Below, in pieces: positions 1 to 5,836 of a stretch of DNA of 12,711 nucleotides (the first letter of the stretch is position 1; every line of letters begins with the position of its first letter). A program made the position numbers and the translations under genes. The notes beneath the pieces are model-generated. The model searched no databases. It saw only the letters and a list, made by a program, of their open reading frames with translations, and had not been told where the DNA came from. The stretch comes from an uncultured Collinsella sp. (GTDB taxonomy: Bacteria > Actinomycetota > Coriobacteriia > Coriobacteriales > Coriobacteriaceae): positions 1-12,711 of the forward strand of contig CAKUEU010000047.1 in the NCBI GenBank assembly GCA_934646865.1, read 5' to 3'.

Positions 1-146
1 AACTTTTCCTCGGCATCCGGCTCCTTGTTAACGTCCGGATGGAGTTTGCGGGCCTTTTGCTGGAAGGCCTTTTGAATATCACGCGAGGTGGCGTCCTTGG
101 AGACACCCAAAATCTCGTAGTAATCTTTTTCGTTCATCGTCGCCAT
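1..146 (-). CDS. dnaJ: DnaJ-family co-chaperone, N-terminal part (runs off window edge)
   Basis: Only the first 48 codons are inside the window. They encode a J domain: the [13 protein letters not shown] opening typical of DnaJ, a basic helix ([16 protein letters not shown]) and the HPD tripeptide that stimulates the ATPase of DnaK. The ATG at 146 has an AGGAGG Shine-Dalgarno nine bases upstream (156-161); a second in-frame ATG three codons on is less well placed. The product should be a cytoplasmic Hsp40 working with DnaK and GrpE. The gene follows hemW after 58 bp. Many actinobacteria carry hrcA and a second DnaJ (DnaJ2) after hemW. Here hrcA is absent from that gap, so I infer this is the DnaJ2-like copy. 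The zinc-finger and C-terminal domains that would confirm true DnaJ lie outside the window. Confidence 0.9.
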   Translation of the reverse strand, partial: MATMNEKDYYEILGVSKDATSRDIQKAFQQKARKLHPDVNKEPDAEEK

Positions 147-188
147 GCGCGGCAACCTCCTGCTCACAGCAGCGTATATATTGCGGTA

Positions 189-194
189 ATTCTA
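189..194 (-). promoter_or_regulatory. Candidate -10 element for dnaJ
   Basis: On the minus strand the hexamer TAGAAT matches the -10 consensus at five of six positions. It is preceded directly by CCGCTCGGG, the same context as the -10-like hexamer before lepA. A start about seven bases downstream would give a leader of roughly 36 nt containing the dnaJ Shine-Dalgarno. I see no convincing -35. Read-through from hemW is also likely. Confidence 0.35.
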
Positions 195-204
195 CCCGAG
201 CGGC

Positions 205-1437
205 CTAAGCTAGACCCCAAAACAGCTCGAACAGAACATTTCCATCGAGCCAACCCAGGTGAGTCGGCGCCAGACGGGCGCGGGTGCGACCCGCGATGAC
301 GTCGGCCGATGTGACGGAGCCCACATAGGGATCGTCGGCGTCTGGCACCCAGACGGCAAGCCCAAGCTCAAGGGCGCGGTCGCAAGCTGCTGTCAGTTCG
401 TCCACGGAAATCACGTCCGCCGCGCGAACCAGCAGGTCGGACCCCACGCCACGCGTCATGCGACAGGCGAGCATCAGGTCCTCGGCCACCGCCTCGCGCC
501 GCGAAAGATACTCGGCCTCAAAAGTCGACGCGGCATCATCGCGCTGTACCAAGCGCACGCGATGCGCGTCACCACGAGGCGAAACGCCAGGAAACAGCCC
601 AGCCAAGCGATCGAAATCCTCGGCGTCGAGCATCCCTGCGGCAGACCGACCAATACCCAAATAACCCTGGCCGGTCCAGTAGGCAATGTTATGGGCACAT
701 TCGTGCCCATTGAGCGCATAACTCGCCACCTCATAGGGGTGGTAGCAAGCAGCACTCAGGCGATCGCGCGCCACATCCATACAGGCAGCTTGAAAATCCT
801 CATCGGGCTCAAGCGACTCATCGCGGCATGCCATGCGGAAGAGCGGCGTGCCTTCCTCGAGCGTTAGCGGGTAGACCGACACATGATGCGGAGCCGCTGC
901 GAGCACGCCGTCGAGCGTGCGTTGCCAACTCGCAGCCGTCTGTCCGGGAAGCCCGCACATGAGGTCGCACGACACGTCAAGCCCCGCGTCTTTGACCGTC
1001 GCGATGGCCGCGAGGGCCCGCACGGCATCGTGGACGCGACCGATAGCGGCAAGCTCGTCATTATCGAGCGTTTGCACGCCAAGTGAAATGCGCGTGACAC
1101 CCGCCACGGCAAGGGCTTCTGCAAGCTCGGCAGTCAGCGACTCGGGATTGGCCTCGCAGGTAAACTCAACGGGCTTGCACCGTATGGAGATGCGCCGGGC
1201 AAGTTCCATCAGGCGCTCCCCCGCCAGCGACGGCGTGCCGCCGCCCACGTAGACGGTGTGGACCTGCTCGAGCGCCCCGGCGTCGCCAAAGGCATCGAGA
1301 CACGCGTACAGCTGCTCAAAATAGGCATCGAGCGCAGCATTCAGATCGCACGGGGCAAAGCTGCGCGAGTCAAAATCGCAATAGCGGCACTTTTGAGCGC
1401 AAAACGGTACGTGCACGTACAGCGCGGTAACGGCCAC
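205..1437 (-). CDS. hemW: Radical SAM heme chaperone HemW
   Basis: This 410-residue protein has the usual HemW length. The radical SAM iron-sulfur motif is CAQKCRYC with cysteines at 13, 17 and 20, followed by DF. That pattern separates HemW from true coproporphyrinogen dehydrogenase HemN, which has a fourth cysteine next to the cluster. SAM-binding landmarks follow: GGGTPS at 65-70, EANPES at 95-100 and RISLGVQ at 116-122. The HNIAYW block, typical of the family, is further on. HemW proteins bind heme and are thought to deliver it to acceptor proteins; older annotations call them oxygen-independent coproporphyrinogen III oxidase-like. The start is a GTG, chosen because GGAGG lies seven bases upstream inside the end of dusB (1445-1449). 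The stop codon of dusB is only two bases away, so the two are probably translationally coupled. Confidence 0.93.
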   Translation of the reverse strand: MAVTALYVHVPFCAQKCRYCDFDSRSFAPCDLNAALDAYFEQLYACLDAFGDAGALEQVHTVYVGGGTPSLAGERLMELARRISIRCKPVEFTCEANPESLTAELAEALAVAGVTRISLGVQTLDNDELAAIGRVHDAVRALAAIATVKDAGLDVSCDLMCGLPGQTAASWQRTLDGVLAAAPHHVSVYPLTLEEGTPLFRMACRDESLEPDEDFQAACMDVARDRLSAACYHPYEVASYALNGHECAHNIAYWTGQGYLGIGRSAAGMLDAEDFDRLAGLFPGVSPRGDAHRVRLVQRDDAASTFEAEYLSRREAVAEDLMLACRMTRGVGSDLLVRAADVISVDELTAACDRALELGLAVWVPDADDPYVGSVTSADVIAGRTRARLAPTHLGWLDGNVLFELFWGLA

Positions 1438-1439
1438 CC

Positions 1440-2483
1440 TTAGGCCTCCAGAGGATGCGCGGGCACCGACTCGCCGGCGGCAAGCGCTGCCTCACAGGCC
1501 ACCACATCGTGCTCGATATCATCGATCAGCGCCATAAACTCCTCATACGTAGAGCAGCGCACCACCTGGGCGCGCCAGGCGGCGGCATGGGGCATGCCTT
1601 TGAGATACCAGCTCGCGTACGTACGGGCACGCGACATGAGCGGCAACAGCTCGTGCGTGAGCGTCAGGTGCTCGCGCAGGGCGTCCAGGCGCTCGACCGA
1701 GCTGCGCGACGGCACCGGCGTGCCATCGAGCGCAAGGGCTCGCGCATCGCCAAACACCCACGGATTGCCGTAGATGCCGCGTGCGATAAACACCGCGCTG
1801 GCGCCCGAGCTGCTCAGATGTTCAGCCGCATCCTCGGCAGAGAACACATCGCCCGAGCCGATCACGGGAATCTCGACCGCGTCGGCGACCTCATCGACGA
1901 CCGACCAATCGGCCTGGCCTGTATAGAGCTGCGTGGCACAACGACCGTGAACGGCAACTGCGGCGGCGCCGGCGCCCTCGAGCATCTGGGCAAACGTCGC
2001 GGCATTGCGGTCCTCGGCATAAAAGCCCTTGCGGATCTTTACGGTCACGGGCACATGCGCCGCACCCACCGCCGCCTCGACGATCTTTTCGGCCAGGTCG
2101 GGCGTGCGCATGAGTGCCGAGCCCTCGCCCTTGGTAACGACCTTACGGGCGGGACAGGCCATGTTGATATCGATGAGCGACAGGCGATCGCCCACGCGCT
2201 CCTCGACGGCAGCGACGGCGCTCGCAAACTGATCAGGTTTGGAGCCAAAGAGCTGCACGCAAATCTGCTGCTCCTCGTCGGCCGGCAGCACCAGGCGCCA
2301 CGTCTTATTGCTAGCATAGGCGAGGCCCGCCACGCTCACCATCTCGCTGTAGGCAAGGTTGGCACCGCGACGGCGGCACATGATGCGATAGGCGGGGTCG
2401 GTTACGCCCGCCATGGGAGCCATAAGGAACGGCTGCTCGGCATACGCGCCCAGCAGCCGCTTGCTGTATTCAGAAAGCGCCAT
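1440..2483 (-). CDS. dusB: tRNA-dihydrouridine synthase (DusB-like)
   Basis: This 347-residue flavoenzyme should reduce uridines in the tRNA D-loop using FMN and NADPH. The N-terminal TIM barrel shows APMAGVTDPAYR at 22-33 (FMN site), the catalytic-cysteine block DINMACPARKV with Cys110, VHGR at 178-181, GSGDV at 209-213 and ARGIYGNPWVF at 234-244 (FMN phosphate site). A helical C-terminal domain follows. The residue before Cys110 is alanine, where the family usually has glycine (NxGCP). The gene starts four bases after the lepA stop and ends two bases before the hemW start, so it sits in the middle of a lepA-dusB-hemW operon. A weak AAGGTGG about 12 bases upstream is the only ribosome-binding candidate. 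Assignment to the DusB subgroup rests on overall resemblance. Confidence 0.92.
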   Translation of the reverse strand: MALSEYSKRLLGAYAEQPFLMAPMAGVTDPAYRIMCRRRGANLAYSEMVSVAGLAYASNKTWRLVLPADEEQQICVQLFGSKPDQFASAVAAVEERVGDRLSLIDINMACPARKVVTKGEGSALMRTPDLAEKIVEAAVGAAHVPVTVKIRKGFYAEDRNAATFAQMLEGAGAAAVAVHGRCATQLYTGQADWSVVDEVADAVEIPVIGSGDVFSAEDAAEHLSSSGASAVFIARGIYGNPWVFGDARALALDGTPVPSRSSVERLDALREHLTLTHELLPLMSRARTYASWYLKGMPHAAAWRAQVVRCSTYEEFMALIDDIEHDVVACEAALAAGESVPAHPLEA

Positions 2484-2487
2484 GGAC

Positions 2488-4299
2488 CTACTCGTCCACC
2501 TTGAGGATCGCCATAAAGGCCTCCTGCGGAACCTCGACCGAGCCGATGGCCTTCATGCGCTTCTTGCCCTCTTTCTGCTTCTCGAGCAGCTTGCGCTTAC
2601 GCGAGATATCGCCGCCGTAGCACTTGGCCAAAACGTCCTTGCGGCGAGCCTTGACGGTGGAGCGGGCGATGATCTTGTTGCCGATGGCGCCCTGGATAGG
2701 CACCTCGAACAGCTGGCGCGGGATGATTTCCTTGAGCTTGTCGCACAGGCCACGGGCCAGACCATAGGCTTTATCCTTGTGCACGATAAACGACAGCGCG
2801 TCCACCTCATCGCCCGAAAGCAGGATGTCGAGCTTAACGAGCTCGGAGGGACGGTACTCGTTGAACTCGTAGTCGAGCGAGGCATAGCCCTTGGTGCGAC
2901 TCTTGAGCTGATCGAAGAAGTCCAAGATGAGCTCGGCGAGCGGCATATCGAAGCGCATCTCGACTGATTTGCTCGTGAGGTGAATCATATCGGTCGTGAT
3001 GCCGCGGTGCTCGATGGCGAGCTGCATGACGGCGCCCGTGTACTCGGGCGGGCAGATAATCTTGGCCTTGAGGTAGGGCTCCTCGATGCGCTCGATGCGC
3101 GTAGCCTCGGGCAGGTCCTGCGGACTGCGGACATCGATCATTTCGCCGTCGGTCTTATAGACGTGATAGTCCACCGAAGGGCTCGTGGCGATAAGGTCCA
3201 GGTTAAACTCGCGCTCCAGGCGCTCCTTGACGACCTCCATGTGCAGCAGACCCAGAAAGCCCACGCGGAAACCAAAGCCCAGCGCCACCGATGTCTCGGG
3301 CTCCCACACCAACGAGGGGTCGTTGACGTGCAGCTTGTCGAGGGCGTCGCGGAGGTTCTCGTAATCTTTATTGTCGATGGGGAACAAGCCCGTGTAGACC
3401 ATGGGCTTGGCCTCGCGATAGCCCGGCAGCGGCTCGGGGCAGGGATTTGACGCCCAGGTAAGGGTGTCGCCCACGCGCACGGCCTCGGGGTCCTTCAGAC
3501 CTGTGACCACATAGCCGACCTCGCCGACGGTCAGCGCATCGACCGGGGTCTCGGCGGGACGCTTGACGCCCACGCCGTCGACCAAAAAGTCACCCTTGGC
3601 CTGCATCATGCGCAGAGTGTCGCCCTTTTTGATGGAGCCGTCAAAGACGCGCACCGTGGCGACGACGCCGCGGTACTCATCAAAATAAGAGTCCAGAATG
3701 AGCGCCTTGAGCGGAGCGTTCGCATCGCCCTTGGGCGGCGAAATCAAAAAGACGATGGACTCCAACAGGTCGTGGATGCCCTCGCCGGTCTTGCCCGACA
3801 CGCATACGGCATCGTCGGCAGGAATTGCCAGGTCGTCCTCAATCTCGGTCTTAACCTCGTCGGGGTGTGCCGAGGGCAGGTCAATCTTGTTGATGGCGGG
3901 CACGATGTCCAGGTTGGCATTCATGGCGAGCGTAGCGTTGGAGACGGTCTGAGCCTCGACGCCCTGCGTGGCGTCGACGACCAGCACTGCGCCCTCGCAG
4001 GCGGCCAGCGAACGCGAAACCTCGTAGGTAAAGTCCACGTGGCCCGGCGTATCGATCAGGTTGAACTGATACGTCTCGCCGTCGTCGGCATCATAGGAGA
4101 CGCGGACGGCATTGGACTTGATCGTAATGCCGCGCTCGCGCTCGATGTCCATCGTGTCGAGTAGCTGCGACTCCATGTCGCGCTCGTCGACGGTATGGGT
4201 GAGCTCGAGAATGCGGTCACTGATCGTGGACTTGCCATGGTCGATGTGCGCAACAATCGAGAAGTTGCGGATGTGGGAAATGTCAATTGAAGTACTCAT
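2488..4299 (-). CDS. lepA: Elongation factor 4 (LepA), ribosomal back-translocase GTPase
   Basis: The 603-residue product has standard LepA length. The GTPase motifs are complete: AHIDHGKST at 17-25 (P-loop), RGITI at 56-60 (switch I), DTPGH at 83-87 and NKID at 137-140. EF-G-like domains follow, and the C-terminus ([20 protein letters not shown]) is characteristic of LepA. The protein binds stalled ribosomes and promotes back-translocation. The frame stays open upstream to an ATG at 4359, but that extension would translate through the rpsT terminator hairpin and adds 20 residues absent from the family. I therefore start at the ATG at 4299, where [24 protein letters not shown] aligns with usual LepA N-termini. 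No clear Shine-Dalgarno precedes it. A -10-like TAAGAT ends eight bases before the ATG, so the mRNA may be leaderless. It heads the lepA-dusB-hemW operon. Confidence 0.97.
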   Translation of the reverse strand: MSTSIDISHIRNFSIVAHIDHGKSTISDRILELTHTVDERDMESQLLDTMDIERERGITIKSNAVRVSYDADDGETYQFNLIDTPGHVDFTYEVSRSLAACEGAVLVVDATQGVEAQTVSNATLAMNANLDIVPAINKIDLPSAHPDEVKTEIEDDLAIPADDAVCVSGKTGEGIHDLLESIVFLISPPKGDANAPLKALILDSYFDEYRGVVATVRVFDGSIKKGDTLRMMQAKGDFLVDGVGVKRPAETPVDALTVGEVGYVVTGLKDPEAVRVGDTLTWASNPCPEPLPGYREAKPMVYTGLFPIDNKDYENLRDALDKLHVNDPSLVWEPETSVALGFGFRVGFLGLLHMEVVKERLEREFNLDLIATSPSVDYHVYKTDGEMIDVRSPQDLPEATRIERIEEPYLKAKIICPPEYTGAVMQLAIEHRGITTDMIHLTSKSVEMRFDMPLAELILDFFDQLKSRTKGYASLDYEFNEYRPSELVKLDILLSGDEVDALSFIVHKDKAYGLARGLCDKLKEIIPRQLFEVPIQGAIGNKIIARSTVKARRKDVLAKCYGGDISRKRKLLEKQKEGKKRMKAIGSVEVPQEAFMAILKVDE

Positions 4300-4306
4300 G
4301 CGGACT

Positions 4307-4312
4307 ATCTTA
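4307..4312 (-). promoter_or_regulatory. Candidate -10 element for lepA
   Basis: TAAGAT on the minus strand matches four of six -10 positions and follows CCGCTCGGG. The terminator of rpsT ends just upstream, so a new promoter is expected in this short gap. Seven bases separate the hexamer from the lepA ATG, which would put the transcription start at or next to the A of the start codon. No good -35 is visible at normal spacing. Confidence 0.35.
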
Positions 4313-4324
4313 CCCGAGCGGTAC

Positions 4325-4361
4325 AAAAAATGGAGCCTGTTCCATAAAACAGGCTCCATTT
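4325..4361 (-). terminator. Intrinsic terminator of rpsT
   Basis: There is a perfect 12-bp stem between 4330-4341 (atggagcctgtt) and 4348-4359 (aacaggctccat) with a six-base loop. In the minus-strand transcript it is followed by six U residues (4330-4325), the classic rho-independent form. It lies about 35 bases after the rpsT stop codon and upstream of lepA, separating the two transcription units. Confidence 0.9.
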
Positions 4362-4395
4362 ATGCGCGTAATCTGTGTGGTGTGAAATTTACAAC

Positions 4396-4662
4396 TTAGG
4401 CGTTGATGCTGTTCACGAGCTTGGCAAGACCGGACTTGCGGTTGGAAGCCTGGTTCTTGTGGATGACATGCTTGGCGGCAGCCATGTCGAGACGCTTGGT
4501 GACGGTCTTGAGGGCAGCCTGGGCCTTCTCGGCGTCGCCCTCGGCGACGGCGGACTGGACGTGCTTGGTCAGCGTCTTGAGCTCGGACTTGACAGCCTTG
4601 TTACGCATGCGAGCTGCCTCATTGGTGCGGATACGCTTCTTCTGAGACTTGATGTTTGCCAC
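4396..4662 (-). CDS. rpsT: 30S ribosomal protein S20
   Basis: This 88-residue, strongly basic, helical protein starts [29 protein letters not shown], the signature of bacterial S20, which binds 16S rRNA early in 30S assembly. It ends with the typical [13 protein letters not shown] region. The start is a GTG at 4662 with AAAGGA nine bases upstream (4672-4677). An in-frame ATG at 4731 would add 23 residues with no counterpart in S20 and sits at the presumed transcription start. Non-AUG initiation is known for rpsT in Escherichia coli, where it is linked to autogenous control. The gene is monocistronic: it has its own extended -10 promoter and a strong terminator. It lies between holA and lepA, a common bacterial order. 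Confidence 0.96.
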   Translation of the reverse strand: MANIKSQKKRIRTNEAARMRNKAVKSELKTLTKHVQSAVAEGDAEKAQAALKTVTKRLDMAAAKHVIHKNQASNRKSGLAKLVNSINA

Positions 4663-4684
4663 TTCTGGAGTTCCTTTCGAGTTC

Positions 4685-4732
4685 CTTGCAAAAAATGTAT
4701 GACACCTCTGAGACACGGTGAGGTCATGCAAG
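4685..4732 (-). promoter_or_regulatory. Structured 5' leader of rpsT
   Basis: Two nested inverted repeats lie in the presumed leader. The outer one pairs 4685-4690 with 4727-4732 (cttgca/tgcaag, 6 bp). The inner one pairs 4700-4708 with 4720-4726 (tgacacctc/gaggtca, seven pairs with a two-base bulge). The outer stem begins at the predicted RNA 5' end and stops eight bases before the Shine-Dalgarno. It could be a binding site for S20 feedback control, but that role is inferred only from structure and position. Confidence 0.35.
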
Positions 4733-4737
4733 CGCCT

Positions 4738-4746
4738 ACTATAGCA
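4738..4746 (-). promoter_or_regulatory. Extended -10 promoter of rpsT
   Basis: The minus strand reads TGCTATAGT: a TATAGT hexamer (five of six consensus matches) with the TGn extension that can replace a -35. A start near 4731 gives a leader of about 69 nt before the rpsT GTG. A perfect TTGACA exists upstream (4776-4781), but it is 32 bp from this -10 and cannot be its partner. Confidence 0.6.
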
Positions 4747-4795
4747 CGCTCCCCCTCAAAGGGATAGAACGAATTTGTCAAATAGGCAGGTATCA

Positions 4796-5758
4796 TCACG
4801 ATTTTCTCAAGATGTTCGTAATCCAGAGCAAAAGCGCGGTCTCCGAATCGGCCGAGCCCTTGAGTGCAAGCTCCACATCGACGGCACCCTCCAGGGCGGC
4901 AACGAGCTCAGCCATCGAAAAACGACGCGCCCAAGTCAGGTGGTTCTTGACCTGCCAGGACTGGAGCTTAAGCGTTGTGGCAAGCTCACGCCCCTGTCCG
5001 CGCGCATCGAGCGCCTTGGCGACAATCAGCTCACGGATGCGCCCGCACAGCAGCGTGTAGGTCCACACATAGCTCTTTGCCGGCAGCAGCTTAAAAAGCT
5101 CGAGCGAACGGCGCATGTCGCGGGCCGAGACGGCGTTGAGGAAGTCCCAGGGCTGAACCTCGGCCGTACGCACGATCCAACGCTCCACATCGGCAAGCTC
5201 AATCTGGGGCGCCTCGACCATCTGAGCAAGCTTAGCGAGGTCGTTATCGAGCATGCGCGTGTTCTCGCCCGAGCGCGAGACGAGCTCCTCGGCAGCAGCG
5301 GTGGAGATAGACTTGCCGTGCTGTGTGGCCATCTGCTGCACGCGGCGCGGCAGCTCCCAGCGCTTGGTGCCCGAGCAATCGATCACGGCCTTCTTATCGA
5401 GCTTTGCGATCGCCTTGTACAGACGCGTGTTCTTAGCAAGTGAGTCGGCGATGATAAGGCAGACCGTCGTGGAGCTGGGACTCGCCAGATACTCAACGAG
5501 CGGTTCCGAGACCGCCTTGGCGAGCTTAGAGCAACCGTCGAGGATCACCAGGCGAAACTCGCTACCTATGGGAAAGGTATTGAGCGAGCCGATAATCGAC
5601 TCGATATCGGGGTCCTTGGTCATGTCGCGCTCGTCGAGGTTGAACTCGACCATACCCGACTTTTCCAGACGCGCCTTCATGCGCGAGACGGCGTGATCGC
5701 GCTTAACTCCGTCGGTACCGACAATTAGATACGCCGGCAGCAGACCGGTTTCAGACAT
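4796..5758 (-). CDS. holA: DNA polymerase III delta subunit (clamp-loader wrench)
   Basis: The 320-residue product matches the size and layout of HolA, the clamp-loader subunit that opens the beta sliding clamp. The N-terminal AAA-like fold begins PAYLIVGTDGVKRDHAVSRMKARL (8-31), without a working Walker A, as expected for delta. FPIGSEFRLVILDG (62-75) corresponds to the conserved strand of the family. The C-terminal collar shows SWQVKNHLTWARRFS (267-281) and ALKGSADSETALLLWI (298-313). I chose the ATG at 5758 because AGGGGAG lies four to ten bases upstream. An in-frame ATG at 5800 has no ribosome-binding site and would add 14 residues. The gene follows comEC after 78 bp and precedes rpsT, the same neighbourhood as in Firmicutes. 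Confidence 0.92.
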   Translation of the reverse strand: MSETGLLPAYLIVGTDGVKRDHAVSRMKARLEKSGMVEFNLDERDMTKDPDIESIIGSLNTFPIGSEFRLVILDGCSKLAKAVSEPLVEYLASPSSTTVCLIIADSLAKNTRLYKAIAKLDKKAVIDCSGTKRWELPRRVQQMATQHGKSISTAAAEELVSRSGENTRMLDNDLAKLAQMVEAPQIELADVERWIVRTAEVQPWDFLNAVSARDMRRSLELFKLLPAKSYVWTYTLLCGRIRELIVAKALDARGQGRELATTLKLQSWQVKNHLTWARRFSMAELVAALEGAVDVELALKGSADSETALLLWITNILRKS

Positions 5759-5762
5759 CGCG

Positions 5763-5772
5763 CTCCCCTCTC
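5763..5772 (-). promoter_or_regulatory. Shine-Dalgarno that fixes the holA start
   Basis: GAGAGGGGAG on the minus strand ends four bases before the ATG at 5758. It lies downstream of the alternative ATG at 5800 and so argues for the shorter protein. Confidence 0.7.
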
Positions 5773-5836
5773 GCAGGCCCTCGTGTTCGTACCGTGCCAT
5801 TCTAGCCCAGGGACCTACGGTGCGCCAACGACGTCG

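Noticed and set aside
183..198. Small inverted repeat CGGTA-attc-TACCCG between hemW and dnaJ as a terminator
   Set aside because: The stem is only about five pairs, and no U-tract follows on either strand.
1455..2504. A 349-codon open frame on the plus strand, antisense to dusB
   Set aside because: It is complementary to a convincing Dus enzyme gene, with no family resemblance of its own.
4300..4359. Upstream extension of lepA to the ATG at 4359
   Set aside because: It would translate through the rpsT terminator hairpin and adds residues not found in LepA proteins.
4663..4731. Upstream extension of rpsT to an ATG at 4731
   Set aside because: The ATG lies at the predicted transcription start, and the extra 23 residues are foreign to S20. 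The GTG at 4662 has a spaced Shine-Dalgarno.
4738..4781. Consensus TTGACA (4776-4781) paired with the TATAGT -10 of rpsT
   Set aside because: The spacing is 32 bp, far outside the 15-19 bp range. No other -10 lies at a suitable distance from this TTGACA, so it was not called a promoter.
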